From the NCBI GenBank assembly GCA_020849475.1, contig JADLGE010000074.1:1-64000 (forward strand): DNA of 64,000 bases, in the 5' to 3' direction. Both the position numbers and the translations under genes were made by a program. Source of the DNA: Gammaproteobacteria bacterium (GTDB lineage Bacteria > Pseudomonadota > Gammaproteobacteria > Ga0077536). Position 1 is the first letter of the stretch; the number at the start of each line of letters is the position of its first letter. Below, in pieces: positions 43,656-51,674 of the stretch. The notes under the pieces are model-generated. The model had not been told where the DNA came from and did no database searches. It saw only the letters and a list, made by a program, of their open reading frames with translations.

Positions 43656-44471
43656 CTACTCCCCCGCGCTTATGTTGGTGATTGATTCGAGGTGAGCAAG
43701 ATGAGACTCAAGTTCAGGCGCAAAGGCCTCGTGCCGACGCAGACGCGTGAAATGCGCGCACGCGTGTGGGTAGGCGTCGGCGAAATCCGCGGGCATCACT
43801 GCCGCATAACCCTGCCCATGCAACCACGCCAGCAGCGGTCGCTCATACCACAGCATGGTCAGTTCGCAGGCAAAACAGATGTCGGCAAGACTGAGTTGCT
43901 TGCCGACCAGAAATTCGCGCCCACCTTTGAGCGCGCGCTCCATGCCGCTTGCATAGGTGACGAACGCGGCGCTCGCGAGTTGCTGCGCATGCGCTTCCAT
44001 GTGGCGGGCGCGCAAGCCGAGCAGATAGGCTTGCGTGTCACGGCCGAATACTAGGCTCGCGTCCAGAAAGCTGTCGATACGTGAAGCTTCATACGCATCC
44101 GCACCGTAGAGCGGCAGTCGCGCCTCGCCGAGTCGCGCCACCGCGCGTGCAATGCTGTTGGATTCGAAGATGCCGGTTCGACCATCGCCGCTGAACGCGG
44201 CCGGCACGGTGCCGAATGGGTGGGCATCGAGAAAGTCCGGGGTCTTGCGCAGCGAAGTACCACCGAAGCCGACCCGGCCGGTTTGTTGATAATCACTGTT
44301 GGCCCGATCCTCGTCGCGCAGCGGACGGGCATCGAAATCCCACAGCCAGTCCGCCAGCGCGGCCGGCTCGGCGCCGCGCACTTCGATGTCGACGCCGTTC
44401 AGACGCGCAGCAATGGTCGCCTTCCACAGGCGTGGATTGGGTTGATAGGAAAATATGCGCAGAGCGGCCAT
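43656..44471 (-). CDS. Glutathione S-transferase-family protein
   Basis: 271 residues from the ATG at 44471. An N-terminal thioredoxin-like part (LRIFSYQPNPRLWKATIAA) has an insertion before the FGTVPAAF segment with cis-proline and ESNSIARAVARL (glutathione gamma-glutamyl contact). The C-terminal helical domain has the family motif KQLSLADICFACELTM with the N-capping aspartate. The overall text resembles the eEF1B-gamma/EF1-gamma-like GST group. The first strand lacks an obvious catalytic Ser/Tyr/Cys. It lies 13 bp downstream of the molybdopterin enzyme gene. A role in detoxifying a product of that enzyme is inference. Confidence 0.83.
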   Translation of the reverse strand: MAALRIFSYQPNPRLWKATIAARLNGVDIEVRGAEPAALADWLWDFDARPLRDEDRANSDYQQTGRVGFGGTSLRKTPDFLDAHPFGTVPAAFSGDGRTGIFESNSIARAVARLGEARLPLYGADAYEASRIDSFLDASLVFGRDTQAYLLGLRARHMEAHAQQLASAAFVTYASGMERALKGGREFLVGKQLSLADICFACELTMLWYERPLLAWLHGQGYAAVMPADFADAYPHACAHFTRLRRHEAFAPELESHLAHLESITNISAGE

Positions 44472-44484
44472 CGCGCTGCGCGCC

Positions 44485-46815
44485 TCAGCCCGCCACGCTC
44501 GCGAGCACCGCGCGCGAGTTCGCTTCGGCCGCGGCGGCCTGCGCGGGATCCGCCGCACGCAAACGCACCGGCACATGCTTGTGATAGGGCGTGCCGGCCA
44601 CCGGATCGCGCCACGCACTGTCAGTCAACCAGTTGATGGCGGGGCCGCACACATGGCGTTGGCCATCGGCGCCGGGATAGGCCTGGCCATAGCCATGGGG
44701 CAACACCACGTAGCCGCGCCGCAGACCGGCATCGGCGCGCGCGCGCACCACCAGTTCACCTCGACTGGACTCCACCACCAGCCATGCACCTTCACTCGCC
44801 ACGAGGGCATCGAGATCGTCAGGATGGATGGACAGCGCGCCATCGGGATCGCGCTTGCGAAAATCCGGCGCACGGAAAATCTGGTTGGCGTTCTGCGCGC
44901 GCCGTTGGCCGGCCGACAGCACGAAGGGAAAGTCGGCCGGCGGTTCGACATCGGCTGGAGACAGCGCGGCTAGCGCGTCGAGCAAGGTCGGAATGGCGAG
45001 ATGCACTTTTCTATCTGCCGTTTCGATCAAGTCCCATACGGAGGCATCGACACTGAAAGCGGTGCCCGACGGCGAAGCAATGATCGCGTCGAACAGCCGC
45101 GCACCGAGTTGCTCCGGGGCGAGACTGTTAGTGATGGCCAGTGCCGCGCTCACGGACTCCGGCCGCGTGCGTGCGAGGCGTTGCGCCGCACCCCATAACG
45201 GCGCGGCCGCCGCGGTGCCGTGGGGCAGGACCGCGCCGAGCGTGTTGTACAACACCAGGGGCGCCACGGCGCCGCACTCGGGATGGGCCGCCATCAAGGC
45301 CGCGAATCCCGGCGCAAAGGCGCCATGGCCGAGCGCCGCGCGGTCACGCAGTTCATCCAGCGCCGCTGCTGGCGGCAATAGATCAAGCGCCTGCGCCAGG
45401 CGCGTGTAAATCTCGGGCTCGGGCAGCGTGTCGGCGAGCGGCGGCAGCAGCGGTCGGCGCACGTGAAAGTAATTGGTCGGATATTCGAAACTGAACAAGG
45501 TGTACTCGCACTTCTCGAATTGCGAGGCGGCCGGCAATACGTAATCCGCCCGCGCCGCGGTTTCGGTCAAGGCCACATCGACCGCCACCATGAGATCGAG
45601 TTTGCCCATCGCCGCCAGCACGCGTTGCGTATCGGCGGCGGTGTTGACCGGATTGCTGCTGTCCACCCACAGCGCGCGCAGATGTTCCGGGTGCGGGCTC
45701 TCGATGGCGTCGGCCAGCACATTGGGCGGCAGCAAACCGGCGATGACTTCGATACCGAGAGGCGCGTAGCGCTGACCGCGGCCGTTGCCCCACAAGGGTT
45801 GCAGCCAGCTGTGCAGCACATTGGTGCCGCGTTTGCCGAAATTGCCGGTGATGAGAAACAGCAGCTTTTCGAGATAGGAATTGAGCGTTGAATAAAGACC
45901 CTGCTGGATGCCGAGTTCGGCGCGCACCACCATCGCGCGCGACTGACCAATCATCTGCGCGACTTGCTTGAGTGTCGCCAGCGGGACGTCGGCGGCGGCC
46001 GCGAAACGTGCTATCGGCACTTCCAGCAGACAGGCTTTGACTGCCTCGAAACCTGTGGTGTGGGCGTTCAGGAATTTCTCGTCGATGAGATCCTGACGCA
46101 CCAGCATCGCCAGCAAGGCCGTCAGCAGAAATGCATCAGCACCGGGCCGCACGGCGACATGTACATCGGCATGCTCGGCGGTCTCGGTGCGGCGCGGATC
46201 GATGACTATCAGTTTGCGCGCCGGGTCTTTGGCAATGTCGTTCAATTGCGAACGGGCGTTGGCGAAGCCATGGGCCAGCCACGGGTTGGCGCCCAGCACC
46301 AGCAACAAATCGCAATGTTCTATGTCTTCGGCGGTGTGGCAGCTCTGCGCGCCGAACAGATGGCCGTTGACCCAGAAGTCACCGGTCTTTTCCTGCGCCA
46401 GCGCATTGAACACATGGCGCGAACCGAGACCGCGGATGAAGGCCGTGGCGAACGCGCCGCCGGCGTGATTGCCCTGCCCGCCGCCGCCGTAGAGCGCTAG
46501 CGACTGTTGACCATGAGTGTCGATGACGGTGCGCAGGCGCGCAGCGATTTCGGTGATGGCGGTGTCCCAGGAAACCGCTTCATGGCTGCCGTCGCTGCGT
46601 CGGCGCAAAGGCGTGGTGAGGCGGTCCTTGTGATGCACGTAGCTCATGATGCCCTGAGCCTTGTTGCACAGGTAACCGCGCGACTTGGGATTACTCTCGT
46701 CGCCGCGCACGCGCTTGATGCGCGCCGCCGCGCCCTCGCCTTCGACCGCCACTTCGATGCCGCAGTTGATGTAGCACAGATTGCAGGCGCTCTTGTGCCA
46801 AGACAGTTCACTCAT
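44485..46815 (-). CDS. Cytosolic molybdopterin-dependent oxidoreductase
   Basis: 776 residues of the bis-MGD (DMSO reductase) superfamily. The N-terminal cysteines CNLCYINC and a later GYLCNK bind one [4Fe-4S] cluster. The central region has cofactor-binding signatures such as LVLGANPWLAHG, VIDPRRTETAEHAD and WVDSSNPVNTAAD, and the C-terminal barrel includes HPDDLDAL and YVVLPHGYGQ. No Tat or Sec leader, so it works in the cytoplasm. The active-site region around ALAQEKTGDFW shows no cysteine or selenocysteine codon, so the Mo ligand may be a different residue, as in the formate-dehydrogenase-like proteins of unknown substrate. The start ATG is 4 bp after the MarR stop. Followed by GST, SDR and lipid genes. 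Confidence 0.92.
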   Translation of the reverse strand: MSELSWHKSACNLCYINCGIEVAVEGEGAAARIKRVRGDESNPKSRGYLCNKAQGIMSYVHHKDRLTTPLRRRSDGSHEAVSWDTAITEIAARLRTVIDTHGQQSLALYGGGGQGNHAGGAFATAFIRGLGSRHVFNALAQEKTGDFWVNGHLFGAQSCHTAEDIEHCDLLLVLGANPWLAHGFANARSQLNDIAKDPARKLIVIDPRRTETAEHADVHVAVRPGADAFLLTALLAMLVRQDLIDEKFLNAHTTGFEAVKACLLEVPIARFAAAADVPLATLKQVAQMIGQSRAMVVRAELGIQQGLYSTLNSYLEKLLFLITGNFGKRGTNVLHSWLQPLWGNGRGQRYAPLGIEVIAGLLPPNVLADAIESPHPEHLRALWVDSSNPVNTAADTQRVLAAMGKLDLMVAVDVALTETAARADYVLPAASQFEKCEYTLFSFEYPTNYFHVRRPLLPPLADTLPEPEIYTRLAQALDLLPPAAALDELRDRAALGHGAFAPGFAALMAAHPECGAVAPLVLYNTLGAVLPHGTAAAAPLWGAAQRLARTRPESVSAALAITNSLAPEQLGARLFDAIIASPSGTAFSVDASVWDLIETADRKVHLAIPTLLDALAALSPADVEPPADFPFVLSAGQRRAQNANQIFRAPDFRKRDPDGALSIHPDDLDALVASEGAWLVVESSRGELVVRARADAGLRRGYVVLPHGYGQAYPGADGQRHVCGPAINWLTDSAWRDPVAGTPYHKHVPVRLRAADPAQAAAAEANSRAVLASVAG

Positions 46816-46819
46816 GATT

Positions 46820-47278
46820 TCACCGTGATGATTTGCTGGGTTCGGCGGCCTGCAAGCTGGCCAGCGCGCCGTCGATGATGCCGTGCAGGGCCGCCACTTC
46901 CGTGAGGCCCAGGCGTTTGTTGAGTTCGAGCTGCGCGCGCTTCCAATGGGTCTTGGCCTCGGCCTGCTTGGCGCGGCCGGCATCCGTGATGGCAAGACGC
47001 CGGCTGCGCGTATCGGCGCCCGGCCCCTGCTCGACCCAGCCTTGCGCCTGCAGCACTTGCACATTGCGCGTCAGCGTCGAGGCATCCATGCCCATATGAC
47101 GCGCCAGTTCACCGGGCGCCACCGGCCCCAGGCCGACCAGGTGGGACAGCAGCGAATACTGGGTGGTCTTCAAGCCAGCGCGCGCCAGTTCGGCGTCATA
47201 CAGACGCGACACGCCGCGCAGCAGTTGTCGCAGTTTGAAATTGGTGCAGCCGCGGGGTGTCGCTTCGGGAGTGCTCAT
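46820..47278 (-). CDS. MarR-family transcriptional regulator
   Basis: 152 residues with winged-helix organisation: helix LRQLLRGVSRLYDAELARAG split, LKTTQYSLLSHL, recognition helix region MDASTLTRNVQVLQAQGWV and wing DTRSRRLAITDAG. MarR proteins usually repress adjacent genes and release DNA on binding a small aromatic or oxidised ligand. It heads the cluster molybdopterin oxidoreductase-GST-SDR (4 bp to the next gene), and two dyads at 47285-47313 lie immediately upstream. There is no clear ribosome-binding site before the ATG, so the transcript may have a very short leader. Autorepression is likely. Confidence 0.92.
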   Translation of the reverse strand: MSTPEATPRGCTNFKLRQLLRGVSRLYDAELARAGLKTTQYSLLSHLVGLGPVAPGELARHMGMDASTLTRNVQVLQAQGWVEQGPGADTRSRRLAITDAGRAKQAEAKTHWKRAQLELNKRLGLTEVAALHGIIDGALASLQAAEPSKSSR

Positions 47279-47284
47279 GGTTCG

Positions 47285-47313
47285 ATTGTAGCTACAATGA
47301 TTGCAGATACAAG
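47285..47313. promoter_or_regulatory. Two tandem dyads, candidate MarR operators
   Basis: ATTGTAGCTACAAT (47285-47298) is a perfect 14-bp palindrome, and a second site ATTGCAGATACAAG (47300-47313) agrees at 11 of 14 positions. They begin 6 bp upstream of the MarR start codon. Length, A/T-rich edges and location fit MarR operators, and the surroundings are GC-rich. Confidence 0.65.
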
Positions 47314-47501
47314 CATGACCCCTGCTACTGGCTGTGCGTGCGGCTCACGCGCGCCTCGGCGATTGCAAAATCTTGTCGCGGCTTGATCGGGGTTCGCCAT
47401 CGCCGGCGTGCGACGCTTTACCCTGCGAGGCCAAGCGCTCCGTGCTGGCCCGCGCCGCGGGCCCGCCTTAGCATAGGCTCAATACAGCCCGAGTCCGCCC
47501 T

Positions 47502-48863
47502 ATGTCCGTCGTGCAACCCAGCCAGCTTTCCGAACTGCCCTTGCCGCCCGCGGTGCCGCTGCTGGAGGGTTACCGGCTGTTGCGGCGCAGTCCGCCCGAG
47601 GCGCTGCTGCACATCGCACGCCAGTACGGCGACGTGGTGCGCTGGCGCGGCGTGCAGACCATCTACTGCTTGAATAACCCCGAGTACGTGCGCCAGGTGC
47701 TGACCCAATCCTGGCCGCGCTACAGCAAGGACACCATCGACTACCGCGTGGTCGGCCGCACCTTGGGCAAGGGCCTGGTCACCAACGACGGCCCCGACTG
47801 GGCCAAACAGCGGCGTCTCATGCAGCCGGTGTTCGCCAATCGCGCCATCGACAAGTTCGACGCCGTCATCAACGACATGACCACCCAGCTCGCCGAGAGC
47901 TGGGCGGGCAAACGCAGCGGTGAAACCGTCTGGCTTGATCGCGACATGAGCCGCGTGACCTTCCAGGTGGTGAGCCGCACCTTGTTCGGCGCCGACATCG
48001 ACGATGCCGCCGACGAGATGACCGAGATCCTCGACATCGTCAATCAGCATCCGCTGCGCATCACTTCCCTGCTGACGCTGTACCCGTGGCTGCCGCTGCC
48101 CAGCAACCAGCGCTTCGCGCGCATCAAGGCGCGCCTCGATGCGATCGTCGACGGCCTGGTCGATCAGCGTCGCGCACAGGGTGAACAGGGCCGCGGCGAC
48201 ATCGTTGATCGCCTGCTGGCGGCGCGCGATGCCGACACCGGTGAAGGCATGAGCCGCGAACAGATGCGCGATGAATTGATCACCTTGCTGTTGGCCGGCC
48301 ACGAGACTTCGGCCACCGCGCTGGTATGGACCTACCACCTGCTCGGCCAGCATCCCGACATTGAAGCGCGCCTGGTCGAAGAACTGCAGCGTGAACTCGG
48401 CGGTCGCGCCGCCCAAAGCGCCGACTTGCCGCGCCTGCCGTATCTGAAACAAGTGGTGCAGGAGTCGATGCGACTCTATCCACCGGTGTGGGGCATCGCG
48501 CGCCGCGCCCATGAAGACGCCGAGTTCGGCGGCTATCGGGTGCCGGCCGGCGCCTACATTTCGCTGTCGATGTACGCACTGCATCGCCATCCCGACTACT
48601 GGCCCGATGCCGACAAGTTCGACCCCGAGCGTTTCGACCCCAAGCGCAACGAGCAACGCCACTCCTATTGCTACATTCCGTTCTCGGCCGGGCCGCGCGC
48701 CTGCATCGGCGCCAGCATGGCGATGCTCGAGATTCAGCTCGTGCTGGCGCAACTGCTGCAGCGTTTCCGCGTGACGCCGGTGCCGGGCTTCAAGGTCGTG
48801 CCGCAGGCGGTGGTAACCTTCAAGACACGCGCCGGCATGCCGGTGACGATTTCGCCGCGATGA
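47502..48863 (+). CDS. Cytochrome P450 monooxygenase
   Basis: 453 residues. All P450 landmarks are present: I-helix LLAGHETSA, K-helix ESMR (ExxR), PERF-type FDPERFDP and heme loop FSAGPRACIG with the proximal cysteine. It is closer to the CYP102/CYP4-like soluble bacterial group than to the camphor-type group, judging by the long N-terminal proline-rich start and the length. No reductase domain is fused and no transmembrane anchor is visible. The neighbour is a thioredoxin-like protein whose start overlaps the stop (ATGA). No ferredoxin or ferredoxin reductase is adjacent, so the electron donor must be encoded elsewhere. Fatty acid, alkane or terpene hydroxylation is possible; the substrate is not readable. 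Confidence 0.93.
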   Translation: MSVVQPSQLSELPLPPAVPLLEGYRLLRRSPPEALLHIARQYGDVVRWRGVQTIYCLNNPEYVRQVLTQSWPRYSKDTIDYRVVGRTLGKGLVTNDGPDWAKQRRLMQPVFANRAIDKFDAVINDMTTQLAESWAGKRSGETVWLDRDMSRVTFQVVSRTLFGADIDDAADEMTEILDIVNQHPLRITSLLTLYPWLPLPSNQRFARIKARLDAIVDGLVDQRRAQGEQGRGDIVDRLLAARDADTGEGMSREQMRDELITLLLAGHETSATALVWTYHLLGQHPDIEARLVEELQRELGGRAAQSADLPRLPYLKQVVQESMRLYPPVWGIARRAHEDAEFGGYRVPAGAYISLSMYALHRHPDYWPDADKFDPERFDPKRNEQRHSYCYIPFSAGPRACIGASMAMLEIQLVLAQLLQRFRVTPVPGFKVVPQAVVTFKTRAGMPVTISPR

Positions 48864-49363
48864 ACAAGGCCATGGGCAAAGTCTCGCTCATCGCGCTGCT
48901 GTGCGCAGCGCTGCTCGCACCCTTGGGCGTGCGCGCGGCCGGCGTGGAAGTGCAGAGCCTCGACGGTCGCCGTGCCGGTCTCGGTGAATTCCTGGCCAAG
49001 GACAAGTGGACGCTGGTGATGGTGTGGACCACCTACTGCGGCGCCTGCCTCAAGCAGTACCCCCTCATCTCCGAGTTCCACAACAAGCACAAGGACAAGG
49101 ATGCCGCCGTCCTGGGGGTGTCACTGGACGGCTTTGGCGAGAGTGAGAAGGTCAAGACCTACCAGGGCGCGCACCAGCAGAACTTTCCCAGCGTGCTGGC
49201 CGACCCCGACGATTTCATCGCCAAGTATCAGCGCACCACCGGCGAGAAGTTCACCGGCACCCCGACCTACCTGCTCTACGATGCCAAGGGCAGCCTGCGC
49301 GCGTACATCGACGGGTTGGTCTCGACGGCGGATATCGAGGGTTACATCAAACGTCCGAATTGA
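48860..49363 (+). CDS. Exported thioredoxin/TlpA-like protein
   Basis: 167 residues with a signal peptide (MNKAMGKVSLIALLCAALLAPLGVRA). The thioredoxin fold has active site WTTYCGACLK (CxxC with Gly-Ala between) and cis-proline segment FTGTPTYLLYD. It is therefore a periplasmic disulfide reductase or isomerase-type protein, perhaps tethered after secretion. The start overlaps the P450 stop codon, so the two are translated together, which is unusual because P450s act in the cytoplasm. A REP copy follows 14 bp downstream. Confidence 0.88.
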   Translation: MNKAMGKVSLIALLCAALLAPLGVRAAGVEVQSLDGRRAGLGEFLAKDKWTLVMVWTTYCGACLKQYPLISEFHNKHKDKDAAVLGVSLDGFGESEKVKTYQGAHQQNFPSVLADPDDFIAKYQRTTGEKFTGTPTYLLYDAKGSLRAYIDGLVSTADIEGYIKRPN

Positions 49364-49377
49364 ATCGTGAGTAGCAC

Positions 49378-49405
49378 TGTGGGTCAGACCTCAGTCTGAC
49401 TCACA
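49378..49405. repeat. REP-like palindrome (degenerate copy)
   Basis: Same 28-bp design as the copy at 21293, with two base changes (CC instead of CT near the centre, and TC instead of CC in the right arm). It lies between the thioredoxin gene and the convergent ribA gene. Confidence 0.85.
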
Positions 49406-49433
49406 GTCAAAATTCAGCGTCAAAAATCCGGAA

Positions 49434-50225
49434 TTACAAATCCTCCGGCATCATGTGGCCCTTGGCGCGCTTGGCGCGCATGTAGCGCAGATTGTGCTCG
49501 CACACGCCGGCGATCAACGACACCGTTTCACTGATCGGCTGACCGTTGTCTTCGAGCTGTCGGCGCTTGTCGGGGTTGTTGGACAACAGGCGAATGGCGC
49601 GACCGCCGAGCAGATGCCGCAGCACGATGGCGGCGTCACTGAAATCGCGCGAATCTTCCGGCAGGCCGAGCGCGGTGTTGGCCTGGTAGGTGTTGTGGCC
49701 GCCGTCCTGCAACAGGTAGGTGATGGCCTTCGCCCACAGCCCGATGCCGCGCCCTTCGTGGCCGCTCATGTAAACCACCGCCCCCTCGCCCGCTGCCTTG
49801 ATCTGCTCAAACGCGCCGTCGAGCTGCGGCCCGCAATCGCAACGACGCGAGCCGAACACATCGCCCGTCAGGCAGCAGGAATGGATGCGCACCAGCGGCG
49901 CACGGGAGCGGCGAAAGCCCGGCAGCGCGAACACCGAATTGACCGACATCGAACCGTGCATCAACTCGCGGATGGCCTCGGCGCCGCCGTCACGCGCGGC
50001 ATCCTGCACCGCCGACAGCTCCGTGCGGCGCACGAACGGGTACCACTCCAGCATCACTTCTTCACCGGCAATGAGGCGCGGTATCGGCACTGGACCGAGC
50101 ACCGAGATGAAGGCCCCCGGCGCATCCGAAGCGACCGGCGCGGCATCGCGATCCAGGGTCACCAGCAGGTGTTCGCTCTCGAGCTCGGCGCGGATCGATT
50201 TATCAACGTAACTGAACAAAACCAA
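49434..50225 (-). CDS. ribA: GTP cyclohydrolase II
   Basis: 263 residues. Converts GTP to the diaminopyrimidine precursor of riboflavin with loss of formate. The zinc-binding region is CCLTGDVFGSRRCDCG, with the three conserved cysteines, and the catalytic loop is GHEGRGIGLW. Length exceeds the ~200 residues of E. coli RibA, mostly by an N-terminal extension. No ATG or GTG opens the frame: upstream of codon FSYVDK only TTG codons occur (50225 and 50219), and GGAGA lies before them; 50219 gives better spacing. Riboflavin supply fits a region rich in flavoenzymes. No FMN riboswitch is visible in the 133 bp upstream. Confidence 0.92.
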   Translation of the reverse strand: MVLFSYVDKSIRAELESEHLLVTLDRDAAPVASDAPGAFISVLGPVPIPRLIAGEEVMLEWYPFVRRTELSAVQDAARDGGAEAIRELMHGSMSVNSVFALPGFRRSRAPLVRIHSCCLTGDVFGSRRCDCGPQLDGAFEQIKAAGEGAVVYMSGHEGRGIGLWAKAITYLLQDGGHNTYQANTALGLPEDSRDFSDAAIVLRHLLGGRAIRLLSNNPDKRRQLEDNGQPISETVSLIAGVCEHNLRYMRAKRAKGHMMPEDL

Positions 50226-50358
50226 TTCTCCGATAGGCGCCGGTCCGGCGGCGCATTCACAAATTCCGGGTCAATATACGAAAGGCGGCGGCAGACGACG
50301 CGCTGCGACGGGAGCTGAAGGCGAGCCCGGGGGCCGCCAGTGACGCAACGATGCCGGA

Positions 50359-51276
50359 TTAGCGCCGAGGATAGTCCAGGCCGGCCACCACCGCATGATA
50401 GGCGCTGGCGACGTCCACGTCCCATAGTGCGTCGTCGGCGCCGTCCGTGACTTCCGCCAGACGCCGCGCCACCAGTGCCCGCACATGGGCGCGGCGGCGC
50501 GTGCGGCGCGCGGTCGCGGCGTCGAGATGGCTGGCGCGCCAGGCGCGATGGGCTTCACACGCGGCATCGAGTTCGGCAATGCCGTCACCGCCGAGGGCGG
50601 AAGCCAGCACCACCGGCGGCAGCCAGTCATCGCTGCTCTGCGGATGGCGCAGCACCGAGGCGATTTCGGCGACCATTTCCTTAGCGCCCGGCCTATCGGC
50701 CTTGTTGATGACGTAGATGTCGCCGGTCTCGAGGATGCCGGCCTTGACCGCCTGCACCATGTCGCCGGCACCCGGCATCAACACCACTATCAAGGTATCG
50801 ACCAGCTCACGCACTTCGTACTGGCTTTGCCCTGCGCCGACGGTTTCGACCAGCACGTCGTCGAAGTCATGGGCTTCGAGCAGCGCCAGCACGTTGGCGA
50901 TGTTGTCGGCCAGACCATCGCGCGCATGGCGGCTTGCGAGCGAACGCACGAACAGCTCGGCGTCATCGCCATGGGCATCAATGCGAATGCGGTCGCCGAG
51001 GATCGCGCCCTGACTGTAGGGGCTGCTGGGATCGATGGCGACCACGCCAACACGACGCTTATGCGCGAGACGCGCATTGACGAAACGCCCGACCAGCGAA
51101 CTCTTGCCGACGCCTGCCGGCCCGGTGATGCCACAACGCCATACCTCGCGCGCCGCGCCGGCCTCGCCGTCCAGCACCGCCAGCGCCTCGGCCACCATGG
51201 CATCGGCAATGCGCGACAGCGCGCGACCCAAGGCCCGACGATTGATGGGCGCGCGCGGCGCCGTGGCATCCGTCAC
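50359..51276 (-). CDS. meaB: MeaB-type GTPase, B12-mutase chaperone
   Basis: 305 residues of the G3E/MeaB (ArgK) family. Walker A GPAGVGKSS, the switch region DPSSPYSQGAILGDRIR (split), VETVGAGQSQ and NKADRPGA for guanine recognition. It protects the B12-dependent mutase and gates adenosylcobalamin loading. Start GTG at 51276 overlaps the stop of the small mutase subunit (GTGA), so it is encoded as the last gene of a three-gene operon: large subunit, small subunit, MeaB. Confidence 0.94.
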   Translation of the reverse strand: MTDATAPRAPINRRALGRALSRIADAMVAEALAVLDGEAGAAREVWRCGITGPAGVGKSSLVGRFVNARLAHKRRVGVVAIDPSSPYSQGAILGDRIRIDAHGDDAELFVRSLASRHARDGLADNIANVLALLEAHDFDDVLVETVGAGQSQYEVRELVDTLIVVLMPGAGDMVQAVKAGILETGDIYVINKADRPGAKEMVAEIASVLRHPQSSDDWLPPVVLASALGGDGIAELDAACEAHRAWRASHLDAATARRTRRRAHVRALVARRLAEVTDGADDALWDVDVASAYHAVVAGLDYPRR

Positions 51277-51674
51277 GCCAGCCTCCGCGCGACCTCATCG
51301 ACGATCTGCTCGAGGCTCATCTCACTGTCGAACACACAGTCGACGCCGCTTTCCTTGAGTGCATTCCAGTCGCCACGTGGAATGGTGCCGCCGACGAACA
51401 AGGGCACGTCATCGGCATGTTCACGCTTCAAGGCAGCGGCCGTGAGCTTGACCAGTTCCAGGTGACTGCCAGACAGAATGCTCAAACCCACCGCGTCGAC
51501 ATTTTCCTCGGCGGCGACACGCGCGATGTAATCAGGGGTCTTGCGCAGGCCGGTGTAGATGACCTCGGCGCCGGCGTCGCGCAAGGCCAGCGCGATGACC
51601 TTGGCACCGACATCGTGGCCATCGAGACCGGGCTTGGCGATGAGAATACGTTTGCCCTGCAGTTGAGTTGCCAT
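51273..51674 (-). CDS. Adenosylcobalamin-binding small subunit of an acyl-CoA mutase
   Basis: 133 residues forming only the B12-binding domain of methylmalonyl-CoA mutase. The motif DGHDVGAK (D-x-H-x-x-G) supplies the histidine that ligates cobalt, GLSILSGSH and VGGTIPRGD complete the family signature. The ATG overlaps the stop of the large-subunit gene by one base (TGATG), and the stop overlaps meaB. This separate-subunit arrangement is found in isobutyryl-CoA, 2-hydroxyisobutyryl-CoA and archaeal-type methylmalonyl-CoA mutases. Confidence 0.93.
   Translation of the reverse strand: MATQLQGKRILIAKPGLDGHDVGAKVIALALRDAGAEVIYTGLRKTPDYIARVAAEENVDAVGLSILSGSHLELVKLTAAALKREHADDVPLFVGGTIPRGDWNALKESGVDCVFDSEMSLEQIVDEVARRLA

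Noticed and set aside
50226-50358. Possible FMN riboswitch upstream of ribA
   Set aside because: No conserved FMN-aptamer segments are visible in the gap.
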